A DNA stretch of 29,075 nt from DATDMG01 sp036518955 (GCA_036518955.1 DATDMG010000321.1:1-29075), one strand, 5' to 3'; shown: positions 1-8,722, counted from the stretch's first letter. Translations and numbers: made by a program. The notes: a model not told the origin generated them from the sequence alone.

Positions 1-744
1 CTCGACCCCGCCGGCCGGGCCTACCAGTTGACCACTCCGGCCGATCTGCCGCTCGGTGTCGACGCCGACACCCGCTACACGGAGCACACGCACGTGCTGC
101 CGCCGAGCGCCCGGCTGGTCCTCTTCACCGACGGGCTGACCGACGGCGAACGCGCCGTGCACCCCTGCACCGACGCCTTCCTCGAGTTGCTGACCCAGCA
201 CGTGGACGACGAACCCCAGGCGTTGGCCGACGCGCTCGTGGCCCGCCCCACCTCGGCACCCCCGCTGGCCGACGACGCCGCACTGCTCGTCGTCGAACTG
301 CTCCCCCTCGACGGCCGCGACCCGGGCCGGTCGGCCTCCCGGTCATTCCCGTCCACCCCCGCGGCCACGCCGACTGCGCGGCGGTTCTTGCTCGACGTGC
401 TCGACGCCTGGCGCGTGGACGACCTCAAGGACGTGGCGGCGTTGGCCGTCTCCGAACTGGTCACCAACGCTGTGCTGCACACCGCTGGTGAGGTGCGGCT
501 GAACCTGCGTTGGTTCGGCAAGGACCAGCTCTGGGTCGGCGTCACCGACGAGAGCGACCGAATGCCGGCGGTGCACCAGGCCGCGGACGACGACATCTCG
601 GGCCGCGGCCTGGCGATCGTCGACCAGGTGGCCGCCGCCTGGGGGGTCGACTACCACCCGGCAGGCGGCAAGACGGTCTGGCTCACGCTGCGCCAGGACC
701 TGGCCGAGGCAGCCAGCCGACCGACGCGCTCCGGGCCCAGCTGA
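1..744 (+). CDS. SpoIIE-type PP2C phosphatase / HATPase fusion, 3' end only
   Basis: The frame is open from the first base, so the N-terminus lies outside the window; 247 codons remain. Counting from base 1, residues 1-100 look like the end of a PP2C/SpoIIE phosphatase: an FTDG motif at 42-45 and the late acidic pair DD at 91-92 followed by a hydrophobic strand, both typical metal-binding positions. After a linker (about 103-125), residues 126-232 form a HATPase_c_2 (RsbW-like) domain with an N-box SELVTNAVLH at 151-160, a DES-type G1 box at 183-185 and GRGLAIV at 201-207. Proteins of this architecture usually sit in partner-switching circuits, dephosphorylating anti-sigma antagonists or phosphorylating them; upstream sensor domains such as PAS or GAF are common but cannot be seen here. 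The gene ends 17 bp from the oppositely oriented giant kinase. Confidence 0.85.
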   Translation, partial: LDPAGRAYQLTTPADLPLGVDADTRYTEHTHVLPPSARLVLFTDGLTDGERAVHPCTDAFLELLTQHVDDEPQALADALVARPTSAPPLADDAALLVVELLPLDGRDPGRSASRSFPSTPAATPTARRFLLDVLDAWRVDDLKDVAALAVSELVTNAVLHTAGEVRLNLRWFGKDQLWVGVTDESDRMPAVHQAADDDISGRGLAIVDQVAAAWGVDYHPAGGKTVWLTLRQDLAEAASRPTRSGPS

Positions 745-761
745 GCGAGGACGTCCTTCGG

Positions 762-3700
762 TCACCGCGCGCCCGGCACGGAGAAGTAGAAGGTCGCGCC
801 CTCGCCGGCCGCTCCCTCGGCCCAGGTGCGGCCACCGAGGCGTGCGATCACCCGGCGAACGCTGGCCAGCCCGATCCCCGTGCCGGGGAAGTCACGGACG
901 CTGTGCAGGCGCTGAAAGGCACCGAAGAGCTTGTCGGCCTGCGTCATGTCGAAGCCTGCCCCGTTGTCGCGTACGAACACGACGGTCGTGCCGTCCTCTT
1001 CCCGGTGCGTGCCGACCTCGATCACGGCATGCGCCTCGCGGCCGGTGAACTTCAGAGCGTTCGACAGCAGGTTCATGAGGACGACACGCAGCATGGCCGG
1101 GTCGCCCGTCACGACAGGAAGTTCCGCGACGATCCACGTGACGTCCCGGTCGGCGGCGTCCCGGGCCAGTTCCTGGACCACGTCGCGGGTGAGGGCGCCC
1201 AGGTTCACCGGCCTGCTGGACATCTCGACCCGGGCCAGGCGTGCGAAGGACAGGAGGTCGTCGATGAGGCAGCGCATGCGGGAGACGCCCTGGGCGATGT
1301 GATCGAGCTGGTGGCGCGCTGGGCCGTCGATCGCGCCCGCCAGTTGCCGTTCCAGCACGCCACGGTATCCGTCGATCGCCCGAAGGGGTGCGCGCAGGTC
1401 GTGCGAGACCGTGCAGGCGAACGCTTCCAGCTCCCGGTTCGCCTCAGCGAGCTCTGCCGTGCGTCTCGCCACGCGGAGCTCGAGATCCTGATTGAGCTCA
1501 CGGATCTGGGCGAGGTACAGGGCATTCTCCATCGAGATCGCGACCTGCGACGCCAGCAGAGAGAGTGTGGTGACCAGACCCGGCTCCACGAAGGCCCCTG
1601 ACACCAGATCGTTCTCCAGGTAGAGGAGGCCGAGGAGATCGTCTCCCCGGAGGATCGGCAGGGTGAGGGCCGAACGGGGCCTGCGACGTGCGAGGTACGG
1701 ATCGTCGCCGCTCCCGCCCGCCCGCAGGGCGGCCTCGTCGAGGACGATCGGCTGACGCGTCGCCTGGGCGCGCCGCATGACCGAACGTGGCATCAGCAGC
1801 GACGGGTCCGATGACTGCGAGGACAGGATACGGGTCACCACTCCGGTGTCATCGAGGGTTGCCTCGGCCAGGGCGGTGAGGGCGCCGTCGCGCGCCAGCA
1901 GCAGGCAGCCGCGTCGTGCGCCGCTGTGCTGTATCACGATCGTGAACAGCGTCCCGACGAGCCTGTCGATCTCGATCTCGCGGGAGATGGTCTGCGAGGC
2001 CTTGACGACGGACAGCAGGTCGAGACGGTCGGCTCCCGCCGCGAAGGTGCTCCCGATGGGGTCGGCCACAGGGGTCGTTGCGCCGGCGAGTTGCGGGTGG
2101 AGTTCCTCGAGCTGCCGCACCTTTCCCGCGGCGCCCCATCGCAGGTAGCAGGCCCGTGCCTCGCGGAGGTAGGTGTCGGCGACGAGGTCGAGCCCGCGCG
2201 CTCGGTGGAAGCGGGCGGCCAGCTCGTACGCCACCGCCTCGTTGTTGACGAACCCGTGCTCGCGCGCCGACCGGATCGCCTCCTCGTACCGGCGCTCGGC
2301 CTCGAGCTCGCGTCCGTCGATGCGGGCCACCTCCGCCGCCACCAGCGCATGGCGGCTCTCGAAGGTGGGCGGGCAGTGGTCGGCCCACTGCTTGTGCAGG
2401 CGCAATTCCTCCTCGAGCGCGCTCCGCAGCGTCGCTCTGCGAGCATCGCCGGAGTCCGGCGACAACGCCGCCAGGCTCAGGGCGCGGAAGAAGTGGTGGG
2501 TGGCGACGAGCATCAAGGAGACCACGCCGCGAAGCGCCGTCGAGGCGAGCTCACCCGCCTCGACGGCGACGTCGTACCGGCCGAAGATGTACGAGACCAC
2601 CTGCTTGAGGACCAGGTGTCGCCATTGGGCGAAGCCGACCACGCCGTTCGCCTCGCTGAAGGCCGCGTCCTCGAGGCTGCCCGGTTCTCGCGTCATGCCT
2701 TTCAGACAGGCGGCGAACTGGTGCTGCACGAGCAACGTGTCACGCACCGCATCGCTCCGGGCCTGCCGCGTGAGTTCGGCGGCGTCCCGGGTCGCCTGAT
2801 CGATCTCGTCCAGGGACGTGCCCAGCTCGATGGCCGTCTCGATGGCGGCGAAGCGTGCATAGCCGGCATAGAGCAGGTTTCCACCCTCTCTGCAGGCGGA
2901 CTCGCTCTGGTGGAGGTACGGAAGGCTCGTCGAGAGGTGCTGACGCCAGGGATGGATGAAGAACCCGTGCCGGAAGAGCACGATGCCGCGGGCCGCGAGG
3001 CTCTCGACCTGGGAGAGCAGCCGAATCGCCAGGTCGGAGAAGTCGAACGCGCGCTGGTAGTCGCCGACGCCGGCCCGGCCCAGGGCGTAGCTGTTGTAGA
3101 TGCTGCTGGACTCGGCGGAGTGACCGTTCCGCAGGCAGATGTTGACCCCCATGGCCGCGAACAACGGGAAATGTGCGCGCTGCGCCATGTAGGCCGGAGA
3201 AAGGGAATCGGCGATGACCCCCAGGGCGGCCTGCATGTCGGGGTCGCTCGCCGGGGTCATGTCTGCCAGGCCGGCGATAGGACGGCCGCGCACGAACTCG
3301 GCGACCAGTCGCTCCTGCAACTGCGTGGCCGCTTCGATGTCCTCGTGCGTTTCAGGCACATTCAGACCGAACGGGCGAAGCGCGTCCGCAGCGACGGTCA
3401 TCGCCTCATCGTTCCAGCCGGCGAGCTCGTACATTCTGATGCGCAGCCGGTGGACTCGGGCACGATCGCGGTCGGACCGGACCTGCTCGAGGATTCGGGC
3501 GCAGAGCGCCTCCCCGGCGGTGAAGTGACCGCTGAGGTATTCACACTCGCAGAGCTCGACGTGCAGAGCGAACGTTTCGTCGTATCGGTTGTGCCACGCG
3601 TCCGATGGCAGCAACTCGGCAGCGTGTTTGAGGTACGTAGCTGCCGACGCGTAGGCGACGGCCTGCTTCGCCCTGCGCCCCGCTACGGTGTTCCAGCGTC

Positions 3701-5972
3701 TGACGACGTCGCGTTCCGAGGGATCGTGAATCAGCTCCAGACCGCGGTCGAGGTGGTTGGCGACCTCGAACGCATGCTCCTCGATGGTGTCCTCGGGCAG
3801 GTGGGCCAGCAGAAGCCGGCCGATGCGCAGATGTGCCTCCGGCCGCGCTTCCTCCGGGATCTGCGAATAGGCCGCCTCGCGGAACGAGTCGTGGGTGAAG
3901 CGGTATCTGTCGTTCTCCGTGACGACGAATCCTTCCGCCACGGCCTGCCAGAGGGCCGCCCGCACCTGTCCCTCCGACCGGCCGATCAGCCAGGACAGGG
4001 CCTTGCTCTCTACGTCGTCAGCAAAGCAGGCGAGGTGCTCAAGCGCCTCCTGGGAGGTGGTGGGCAGCCGCTTCAGTTGCGCGACCATCAGTTCGGCGAC
4101 GTTGTCGGCGAAGCCTCGGCGTTGCAGTCCGTCGATATCCCAGCGCCACACTCCGGCATCTTCGTCGAGGTGCAGCAGCCCGTCACTTTGCAGCTCGCTC
4201 AGAAACTGGATGAAGAAGAATGGATTGCCCGCTGTCTTGTCTTGGACGGCCTTGGCCAGGAGCGCTGCCTCCGGCGGCGGGCAGCGCAGGGTATCGCCCA
4301 CGAACTCCGTGAGGGCCGTGTCGGACAGCGGACCGAGCACGATTCGGCTGACGCGCCCGCCGGCGGCCTCGGTTGCGTCGAGCGCCACCGAGAGCGGATG
4401 GTCAGGCGTCACCTGGTTGTCGCGGTAAGCACCGACGACCAGCAGGAAGCGGACCTCCGGATCCGTCACCAGGTCTTGCAGTAGGGGCAGGCTGTCCGAA
4501 TCGGCCCACTGCAGATCGTCGAGGAAGAGCACCAGCGGGTGCTCCGCGCGGGCGAGAACGGAGACGAAGCGGCGGAAGACCGTTCGGAAGCGGATCTGCG
4601 CCTCTGCCGGTGCGAATTCGGGGATCGGTGGCTGCGCCCCCACGAGCAGTTCGACCTGGGGGATGGCAGCGATCACGAGCTGCCCGTTCGTCCCGAGCGC
4701 CTCCTGCACTCTGCGTCTCCACAGCGCCGACTTCTCCTCACCCTCGGCGATCAACCTGAGCACGAGCTCGCCGAACGCTTGGGCGAGCGTGGAGTAGGGA
4801 AGGTCTCGCTGATAGGGGTTTGCCTTGCCCGTGACGAACTGGACGTCCCCGATCGGCGAGGGACCGGCGAGTTGACTGGCCAGCGTCGACTTCCCGACCC
4901 CGGAGTAGCCCGAAATGACGATCAGCTCGGAGGCTCCGGTGTCCACGACCCGCTTGAGGGTGCCCACGAGTTCGGCGGTCTCCGCCCGGCGCCCGTAGAT
5001 CTTGTGCGGGAACTGCAGTCGATGAGGAATGTCCTGCTCCCCCAACGGGAAGGGGTCGATCCGTCCGGACTCCCGCCACGACTCGCGGCATCGGTTCAGA
5101 TCGTGCTCAAGTCCCCGAGCCGTCTGGTACCGGTCCTCGGCCGCCTTGGCGAGAAGTCGCAGGATGATTCGCGAGACCACGTCGGGCAAGCCCGCGATGA
5201 ACTGCGAGGCGGGCGCGGGCGTCCGGGCGGCGTGGAAGTGGAGCCACTCGAGCGGATCGCGGGCCTCGCACAGCAGGCGACCGGTGAGCAGCTGATAGAG
5301 GGTGGCTCCCAACGAGTAGAGGTCGCTCCTGCTGTCGAGGGCGGAGTTGGTACGACCGGTCTGCTCCGGCGACATGTAGGGCAGCGAGCCCTCGACGAGA
5401 TGGGCCGGTCGAGCTGGAGGCCGCTCACGCGGCAGTCGGGTCGCGAGCCCGAGGCCCACGAGCTTCACTTCATGCGTGGTGGGATGCACGAGGATGTTCT
5501 GCGGCTTGATGTCCTTGTGCACCACGCCCTCCTTGTGGAGGTCGGCCACCGCACCGACGATGCGGACCGCGAGGTCGAGGAACCGGTCAAGCGGCAACGG
5601 TTGTGCGAATGCGCGGTCGAGTGGTTCACCTCCTGTGTCCTGCAGGACGAGGGCGGGTGCTCCCTCGCGCGTCTCGATCCCGAGCGCTCGAGCGACCGTC
5701 TCGAGGTGCAGCGAGGTCGCCATCTCGTACTCGCGGTCCAGCCGTTCAAGATCGGCTCGGCTGCTGCGCCTCGGATCGACGACCTTCAGCAGGACCGACT
5801 GCCCCGTGGTCTCGTCCCGAGCGCGGAACAGGGTGGTGACGCCGTCCGTGTGCAGGGCCTCGACGCAGGCGTACTGCGAGGGAGACCCTTTCGTCCCATG
5901 GGGGACTGGGCCGATGTCTCCGGACCCGGACGGTGAGTCTCCGGACCCGGATGTTGAGTGGATGGCCGCCAT
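762..5972 (-). CDS. Giant hybrid sensor: Ser/Thr (pseudo)kinase - AAA ATPase - GAF - histidine kinase
   Basis: This 1736-residue protein has the layout of the trifunctional kinase/ATPase/sensor histidine kinase family. In order: a Ser/Thr-kinase-like domain (about 33-290; Lys63, HKD with Asp154, Asn159, SPE before the substrate lobe); an AAA_16/MalT-like ATPase with Walker A GYSGVGKST (355-363) and Walker B ending LDDLQWAD (484-491); a long helical TPR-like region; a GAF domain (about 1345-1490); a coiled coil; and a histidine kinase core with SHDLRAP (His1524), N-box Asn1638, DNGAGF (1669-1674) and GTGIGL (1697-1702). No membrane segment is seen, so it is probably cytosolic. The DFG aspartate is Gly173 (VGLG). 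An ATG at 6053 would add 27 residues, but the ATG at 5972 has an AGGA at 8-nt spacing, so I prefer it. No response regulator is in the window. Confidence 0.9.
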   Translation of the reverse strand: MAAIHSTSGSGDSPSGSGDIGPVPHGTKGSPSQYACVEALHTDGVTTLFRARDETTGQSVLLKVVDPRRSSRADLERLDREYEMATSLHLETVARALGIETREGAPALVLQDTGGEPLDRAFAQPLPLDRFLDLAVRIVGAVADLHKEGVVHKDIKPQNILVHPTTHEVKLVGLGLATRLPRERPPARPAHLVEGSLPYMSPEQTGRTNSALDSRSDLYSLGATLYQLLTGRLLCEARDPLEWLHFHAARTPAPASQFIAGLPDVVSRIILRLLAKAAEDRYQTARGLEHDLNRCRESWRESGRIDPFPLGEQDIPHRLQFPHKIYGRRAETAELVGTLKRVVDTGASELIVISGYSGVGKSTLASQLAGPSPIGDVQFVTGKANPYQRDLPYSTLAQAFGELVLRLIAEGEEKSALWRRRVQEALGTNGQLVIAAIPQVELLVGAQPPIPEFAPAEAQIRFRTVFRRFVSVLARAEHPLVLFLDDLQWADSDSLPLLQDLVTDPEVRFLLVVGAYRDNQVTPDHPLSVALDATEAAGGRVSRIVLGPLSDTALTEFVGDTLRCPPPEAALLAKAVQDKTAGNPFFFIQFLSELQSDGLLHLDEDAGVWRWDIDGLQRRGFADNVAELMVAQLKRLPTTSQEALEHLACFADDVESKALSWLIGRSEGQVRAALWQAVAEGFVVTENDRYRFTHDSFREAAYSQIPEEARPEAHLRIGRLLLAHLPEDTIEEHAFEVANHLDRGLELIHDPSERDVVRRWNTVAGRRAKQAVAYASAATYLKHAAELLPSDAWHNRYDETFALHVELCECEYLSGHFTAGEALCARILEQVRSDRDRARVHRLRIRMYELAGWNDEAMTVAADALRPFGLNVPETHEDIEAATQLQERLVAEFVRGRPIAGLADMTPASDPDMQAALGVIADSLSPAYMAQRAHFPLFAAMGVNICLRNGHSAESSSIYNSYALGRAGVGDYQRAFDFSDLAIRLLSQVESLAARGIVLFRHGFFIHPWRQHLSTSLPYLHQSESACREGGNLLYAGYARFAAIETAIELGTSLDEIDQATRDAAELTRQARSDAVRDTLLVQHQFAACLKGMTREPGSLEDAAFSEANGVVGFAQWRHLVLKQVVSYIFGRYDVAVEAGELASTALRGVVSLMLVATHHFFRALSLAALSPDSGDARRATLRSALEEELRLHKQWADHCPPTFESRHALVAAEVARIDGRELEAERRYEEAIRSAREHGFVNNEAVAYELAARFHRARGLDLVADTYLREARACYLRWGAAGKVRQLEELHPQLAGATTPVADPIGSTFAAGADRLDLLSVVKASQTISREIEIDRLVGTLFTIVIQHSGARRGCLLLARDGALTALAEATLDDTGVVTRILSSQSSDPSLLMPRSVMRRAQATRQPIVLDEAALRAGGSGDDPYLARRRPRSALTLPILRGDDLLGLLYLENDLVSGAFVEPGLVTTLSLLASQVAISMENALYLAQIRELNQDLELRVARRTAELAEANRELEAFACTVSHDLRAPLRAIDGYRGVLERQLAGAIDGPARHQLDHIAQGVSRMRCLIDDLLSFARLARVEMSSRPVNLGALTRDVVQELARDAADRDVTWIVAELPVVTGDPAMLRVVLMNLLSNALKFTGREAHAVIEVGTHREEDGTTVVFVRDNGAGFDMTQADKLFGAFQRLHSVRDFPGTGIGLASVRRVIARLGGRTWAEGAAGEGATFYFSVPGAR

Positions 5973-6484
5973 TGGTCTGATCCTGGCCCCTCGTCTCGTC
6001 CTGTCCCCTCGGCAACAGTTCTTGGGGTGGGACGGTTTCCAGCTTGACGTCATTCAGCCTATCGGGGACCAGGGACTCTGGGTCCACCACTAGCCGTGAT
6101 CATTCATCCACGGGGCAAGCGATCGGACCCCCGTCACCGTGTGCCGAACGAAGGCATCACCGGGCGGCGCTCACCGACGGGATCTGCCCCCCGAGGGGTG
6201 CTCGGCAGCCTTCGCCCCGCCCGACGGAGCGCTCGTGTTCATGGCGGTCCGTGAGAAACCATCGGACTCGGTCATTCACGAGCTGCCGTCGGGCCGGTGA
6301 AATGGACGGTGAACTGACCCTTGATATTGTCCGAACGGGCCGAGACCACCGCTTGAGATTCGGGACCGAGAATGGCCATGTCGCGGAATGGACCGGGGCC
6401 CTTGCTGGTGGGGCGGTGGACTTCCCAGCAGTCTCCTGATGGGAGGTCAGATCCTCCCGTCCCGTTCCGGAAAGGGTGCCAGTC
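5973..6484. other. Intergenic region between divergent kinase and secreted-protein genes
   Basis: This 512-bp stretch separates two divergent genes and holds no convincing gene. On the minus strand a TAGGCT (6056-6061) resembles a -10 box for the kinase gene; a start about seven bases downstream would fall on the ATG at 6053, which fits the shorter translation start at 5972. On the plus strand TTGAGA (6353-6358) and CCATGT (6376-6381), 17 bp apart, are a weak sigma-70-like pair. A 6-bp hairpin lies near the downstream start. Base composition is less GC-extreme than in the flanking housekeeping genes. Confidence 0.4.
6441..6458 (+). promoter_or_regulatory. Hairpin in the leader of the first secreted-protein gene
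   Basis: GGGAGG (6441-6446) and CCTCCC (6453-6458) form a perfect 6-bp stem around a 6-nt loop. It ends 26 bases before the ATG at 6485, just upstream of the Shine-Dalgarno-like GGAAAGGG. The GGGAGG arm itself resembles a ribosome binding site. It could affect translation or mRNA stability, but no regulator is indicated. Confidence 0.4.
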
Positions 6485-7090
6485 ATGATCAAGAGATCGC
6501 GCCTCGTCCTCGCCCTCTCGACCCTCGCTGTGGGGGCCGCTGCATCGATGTCGGTCGTTCTGCCCGCCCCGGCCGCCCAGCCGCCCTCGAAGGACTGCAT
6601 CCTCGACGTCTCCACCGGTGCCCAGCAATGCTTTGGCGACTTCAGGGCGGCCATGCGGTTCGCCACGGGCGGCGCTGTCACGGACGCGCCGTTGAGCGCG
6701 CGGGAGGCGGTAACCGATCAGCGGTTCCGTGCGCAGATCGACGCCGTTTCGCTCGCGGCAGGAGAAAAGGTTGCCCCCAGGTCGGGGTCGCCGTCGCAGC
6801 GCGAGGCCGCCGGCGTGATCGGAGCGACTCTCTACACCGGCACGGGTTTCAGTGGCCAGAGTGAGACGCTCATGATTCCGCGTCCGTGCGTCAAGGACGG
6901 GAAGTACGACTACGGGTTCGAGCTCGGGACCATCGGCCGGGCGGCCGAATCCGTGGAGCCGTGGGCGAACTGCTGGGTCTGGCTGCACTCCGGGGATACC
7001 TGGGACAGCCCGCGTCAGGGCCCGTTCAAGGAAGATACCTCCGATCTGGGCGACTGGAAGGGCCGCGCGGTCCTGATGGCGCTCAGCTGA
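6485..7090 (+). CDS. Secreted small protein, possibly beta/gamma-crystallin-like
   Basis: The predicted 201-residue protein begins with a Sec-type signal peptide: KR near the N-terminus, a hydrophobic core at 7-26 and an Ala-rich cleavage region at about 28-31. The ATG at 6485 is preferred over the GTG at 6476 because GGAAAGGG lies about 8 bases before it. The mature part has four cysteines (38, 49, 135, 163), enough for two disulfides. The C-terminal half (about 112-200), with YTGTGFSGQ, WVW and a late GDWKGRA, recalls secreted beta/gamma-crystallin or inhibitor-I36-type proteins of streptomycetes; this is a weak resemblance judged by eye and not a firm family call. It is 30 bp upstream of two secreted paralogues on the same strand, so the three probably share a transcript. 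Function unknown. Confidence 0.75.
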   Translation: MIKRSRLVLALSTLAVGAAASMSVVLPAPAAQPPSKDCILDVSTGAQQCFGDFRAAMRFATGGAVTDAPLSAREAVTDQRFRAQIDAVSLAAGEKVAPRSGSPSQREAAGVIGATLYTGTGFSGQSETLMIPRPCVKDGKYDYGFELGTIGRAAESVEPWANCWVWLHSGDTWDSPRQGPFKEDTSDLGDWKGRAVLMALS

Positions 7091-7120
7091 CCGGGGCACC
7101 GAATCCGACGGAGGACGGCT

Positions 7121-7762
7121 ATGCGTCGCAAGAAGCGGGTCGCCGGCCTGGGGGCGAGCCTGGGGGTCGGGCTGGTGGCTGCCTTCTGCGTCAACGTGAC
7201 CGTTGCCCGAGCCGGCGACGACACCCCGACATCTCTGGAACTGGTGCGACTGTGCAACAAGGGCACGGACTTCTGCCAATTTCACCCCTCGGGTAGCCCG
7301 ACCCTCTTCGCGGGGGATGCGCATCAGATCGGTAGCACAGTCTTCAACTGCGGTCCGGGTACGGCCTTGAAGTCGGTGTCCTGGACGGACTCCAGTTCGG
7401 AGAGCAACAGCATCGGGGTTTCCTTCGTGAACGCGACGGAGGGTGAGTTCGCCGGCCTCCTGGGGGCGTTCAAGACGGAGTTCGCAGTCACGTACGGTCA
7501 TCGTTGGGGCAGCAGCGACTCCACCACCCGGGCGACCGATGTGAAGGTGGCGGCCGGTGGCAAGGGGTGGCTCGTCCGGGCCGCTCCCATGCAGCGGATC
7601 TCTGGCACCTTCGAACTGCACTTCAAATCCAGATTTTCGGGGCATTACTACTGGTACGTCCCCTTCACGATTACCGGGCCGGCCCCTGATGCGACCAATA
7701 TCGAGACGGTGATCCAGCGGGAAGGGCCGATGACCTCCGGAGAGGGGGCGCAGTGCGCCTGA
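7121..7762 (+). CDS. Secreted protein, aerolysin/ETX-MTX2-like character, copy A
   Basis: This is a 213-residue protein with an N-terminal signal peptide (MRRKKR, hydrophobic 8-29, cleavage near ARA). GGAGG at 7110-7114 fixes the ATG start. Four cysteines (45, 52, 77, 212) match those of the next gene, as do the blocks PTSLEL, SNSIGVS, ELHF.SR and GHYYWYVP. The Ser/Thr-rich alternating segment at about 86-101 followed by a Phe/Tyr-rich strand with TYGHRW and SSDSTT (124-136), then a Gly-rich turn, resembles the middle of aerolysin-type or ETX/MTX2 beta-pore-forming proteins, where such a segment becomes the membrane hairpin. That assignment is inference from pattern, not a proven homology. 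Secretion and tandem duplication are what the sequence shows directly. Confidence 0.75.
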   Translation: MRRKKRVAGLGASLGVGLVAAFCVNVTVARAGDDTPTSLELVRLCNKGTDFCQFHPSGSPTLFAGDAHQIGSTVFNCGPGTALKSVSWTDSSSESNSIGVSFVNATEGEFAGLLGAFKTEFAVTYGHRWGSSDSTTRATDVKVAAGGKGWLVRAAPMQRISGTFELHFKSRFSGHYYWYVPFTITGPAPDATNIETVIQREGPMTSGEGAQCA

Positions 7763-8400
7763 ATGACGACATCAGCGACGGGTCGCGGTATCGCCGCCGA
7801 GTCGTACTGCTGACCGCGGTGGCGGCCGCGGCACTGGTGGGGTTGGTTGCTGCGGTCGTACCCCTGGCGTCGGCCGAGGAGGCACCCACCTCGCTCGAGT
7901 TGCTCCGCCAATGCGATAGCGGTGCCGACTTCTGCGTGTTCCACGTCCAGGGGCCGGCGGATGACTTCTGGCAGAAGGCCGACCTGGTGGGGAAGACGGC
8001 GAATTGCACCGGCTCCCCCCAGGACGCCTCCATCACCTGGACCAAGAGCACCTTCTCTTCCAACAGTATCGGCGTGTCGCTGAAGGTGTTGGTGGGCGCG
8101 TCAAAGGCATTCTTGAATGGCTTCAGGATTACCTATTCGCATGAGTGGACCGAGACCACCACCGACTCCGATACCACGAAGATCACAATCCCGCCGGGGT
8201 ACATGGGGCGCGTTTACCATGCTCGCGAGATGGAGCGGGCGAGCGGCGAGTACGAGCTTCATTTCCGGAGCCGATATTATGGGCACTACTACTGGTACGT
8301 GCCGATGACCGTGACCTCACCGAAGACGGACGCCCACGATCACGTCACCACTCAGAGCGTACCGTTGACGGATGAGGAACGAGTCGCCTACTGCGCGTAG
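7753..8400 (+). CDS. Secreted protein, aerolysin/ETX-MTX2-like character, copy B
   Basis: This is the 215-residue paralogue of the preceding gene. It starts at GTG 7753, 10 bp inside the end of copy A, with GGAGAGGGGG just upstream, so translation is probably coupled. The signal peptide is longer: a charged N-terminus with RRR at 14-16, a hydrophobic stretch at 17-38 and an ASA cleavage motif at 39-41. The RRR might suit Tat export but is not a clear Tat motif. Cysteines 54, 61, 85 and 214 align with copy A. The strand TYSHEW plus TETTTDSDTT and the turn IPPGYMG (146-152) are closer than copy A to what I know of ETX/MTX2 proteins. More A/T-ending codons appear here than in neighbouring housekeeping genes, which hints at acquisition. 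The target and activity are unknown. Confidence 0.75.
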   Translation: MRLNDDISDGSRYRRRVVLLTAVAAAALVGLVAAVVPLASAEEAPTSLELLRQCDSGADFCVFHVQGPADDFWQKADLVGKTANCTGSPQDASITWTKSTFSSNSIGVSLKVLVGASKAFLNGFRITYSHEWTETTTDSDTTKITIPPGYMGRVYHAREMERASGEYELHFRSRYYGHYYWYVPMTVTSPKTDAHDHVTTQSVPLTDEERVAYCA

Positions 8401-8611
8401 TCCCGCCGCGAGGCGCCGACGTGACCGACCGCGATCGGACGCCGAAGGCCCGCAGCCGGGGTGGATCCGGCCTCGTGAATGTCCTCGAGCCGGGAGGAAG
8501 AAGTCCGCCGCGGGTCGTGCCCGCCCAGGGCCACCCCTGACCGGCCTGCGGGGTTTCGCGCGGTACCGGTCGTGTTCGGGGTGGTCGTCGCGGGCGGGGG
8601 CTCGGGGAGGT

Positions 8612-8649
8612 TCCCGGCCCGGGATGTCGGGGTTGGGCGTGACACGCCC
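8612..8649. promoter_or_regulatory. Two adjacent odd palindromes, possible operator
   Basis: TCCCGG-C-CCGGGA (8612-8624) and GGGCGTG-A-CACGCCC (8635-8649) are perfect dyads around a single central base, 10 bp apart. They lie about 185-210 bp before the Nif3-like gene. Dyads of 13-15 bp suit dimeric regulators, but in DNA this GC-rich the shorter one could arise by chance. Confidence 0.3.
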
Positions 8650-8722
8650 GAGGGCGGTGGCCGTTGCGGTGGGGGGTGGAGCGCGCCTGGGCCAGGATGA
8701 GGCGTAGGTTGGGTTTTCGGCC

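Noticed and set aside
1926..4484. Long open frame on the plus strand opposite the giant kinase
   Set aside because: It lies antisense to conserved kinase domains, and its translation is Gly/Arg/Glu-rich without any known motif; long antisense frames are normal at this GC content.
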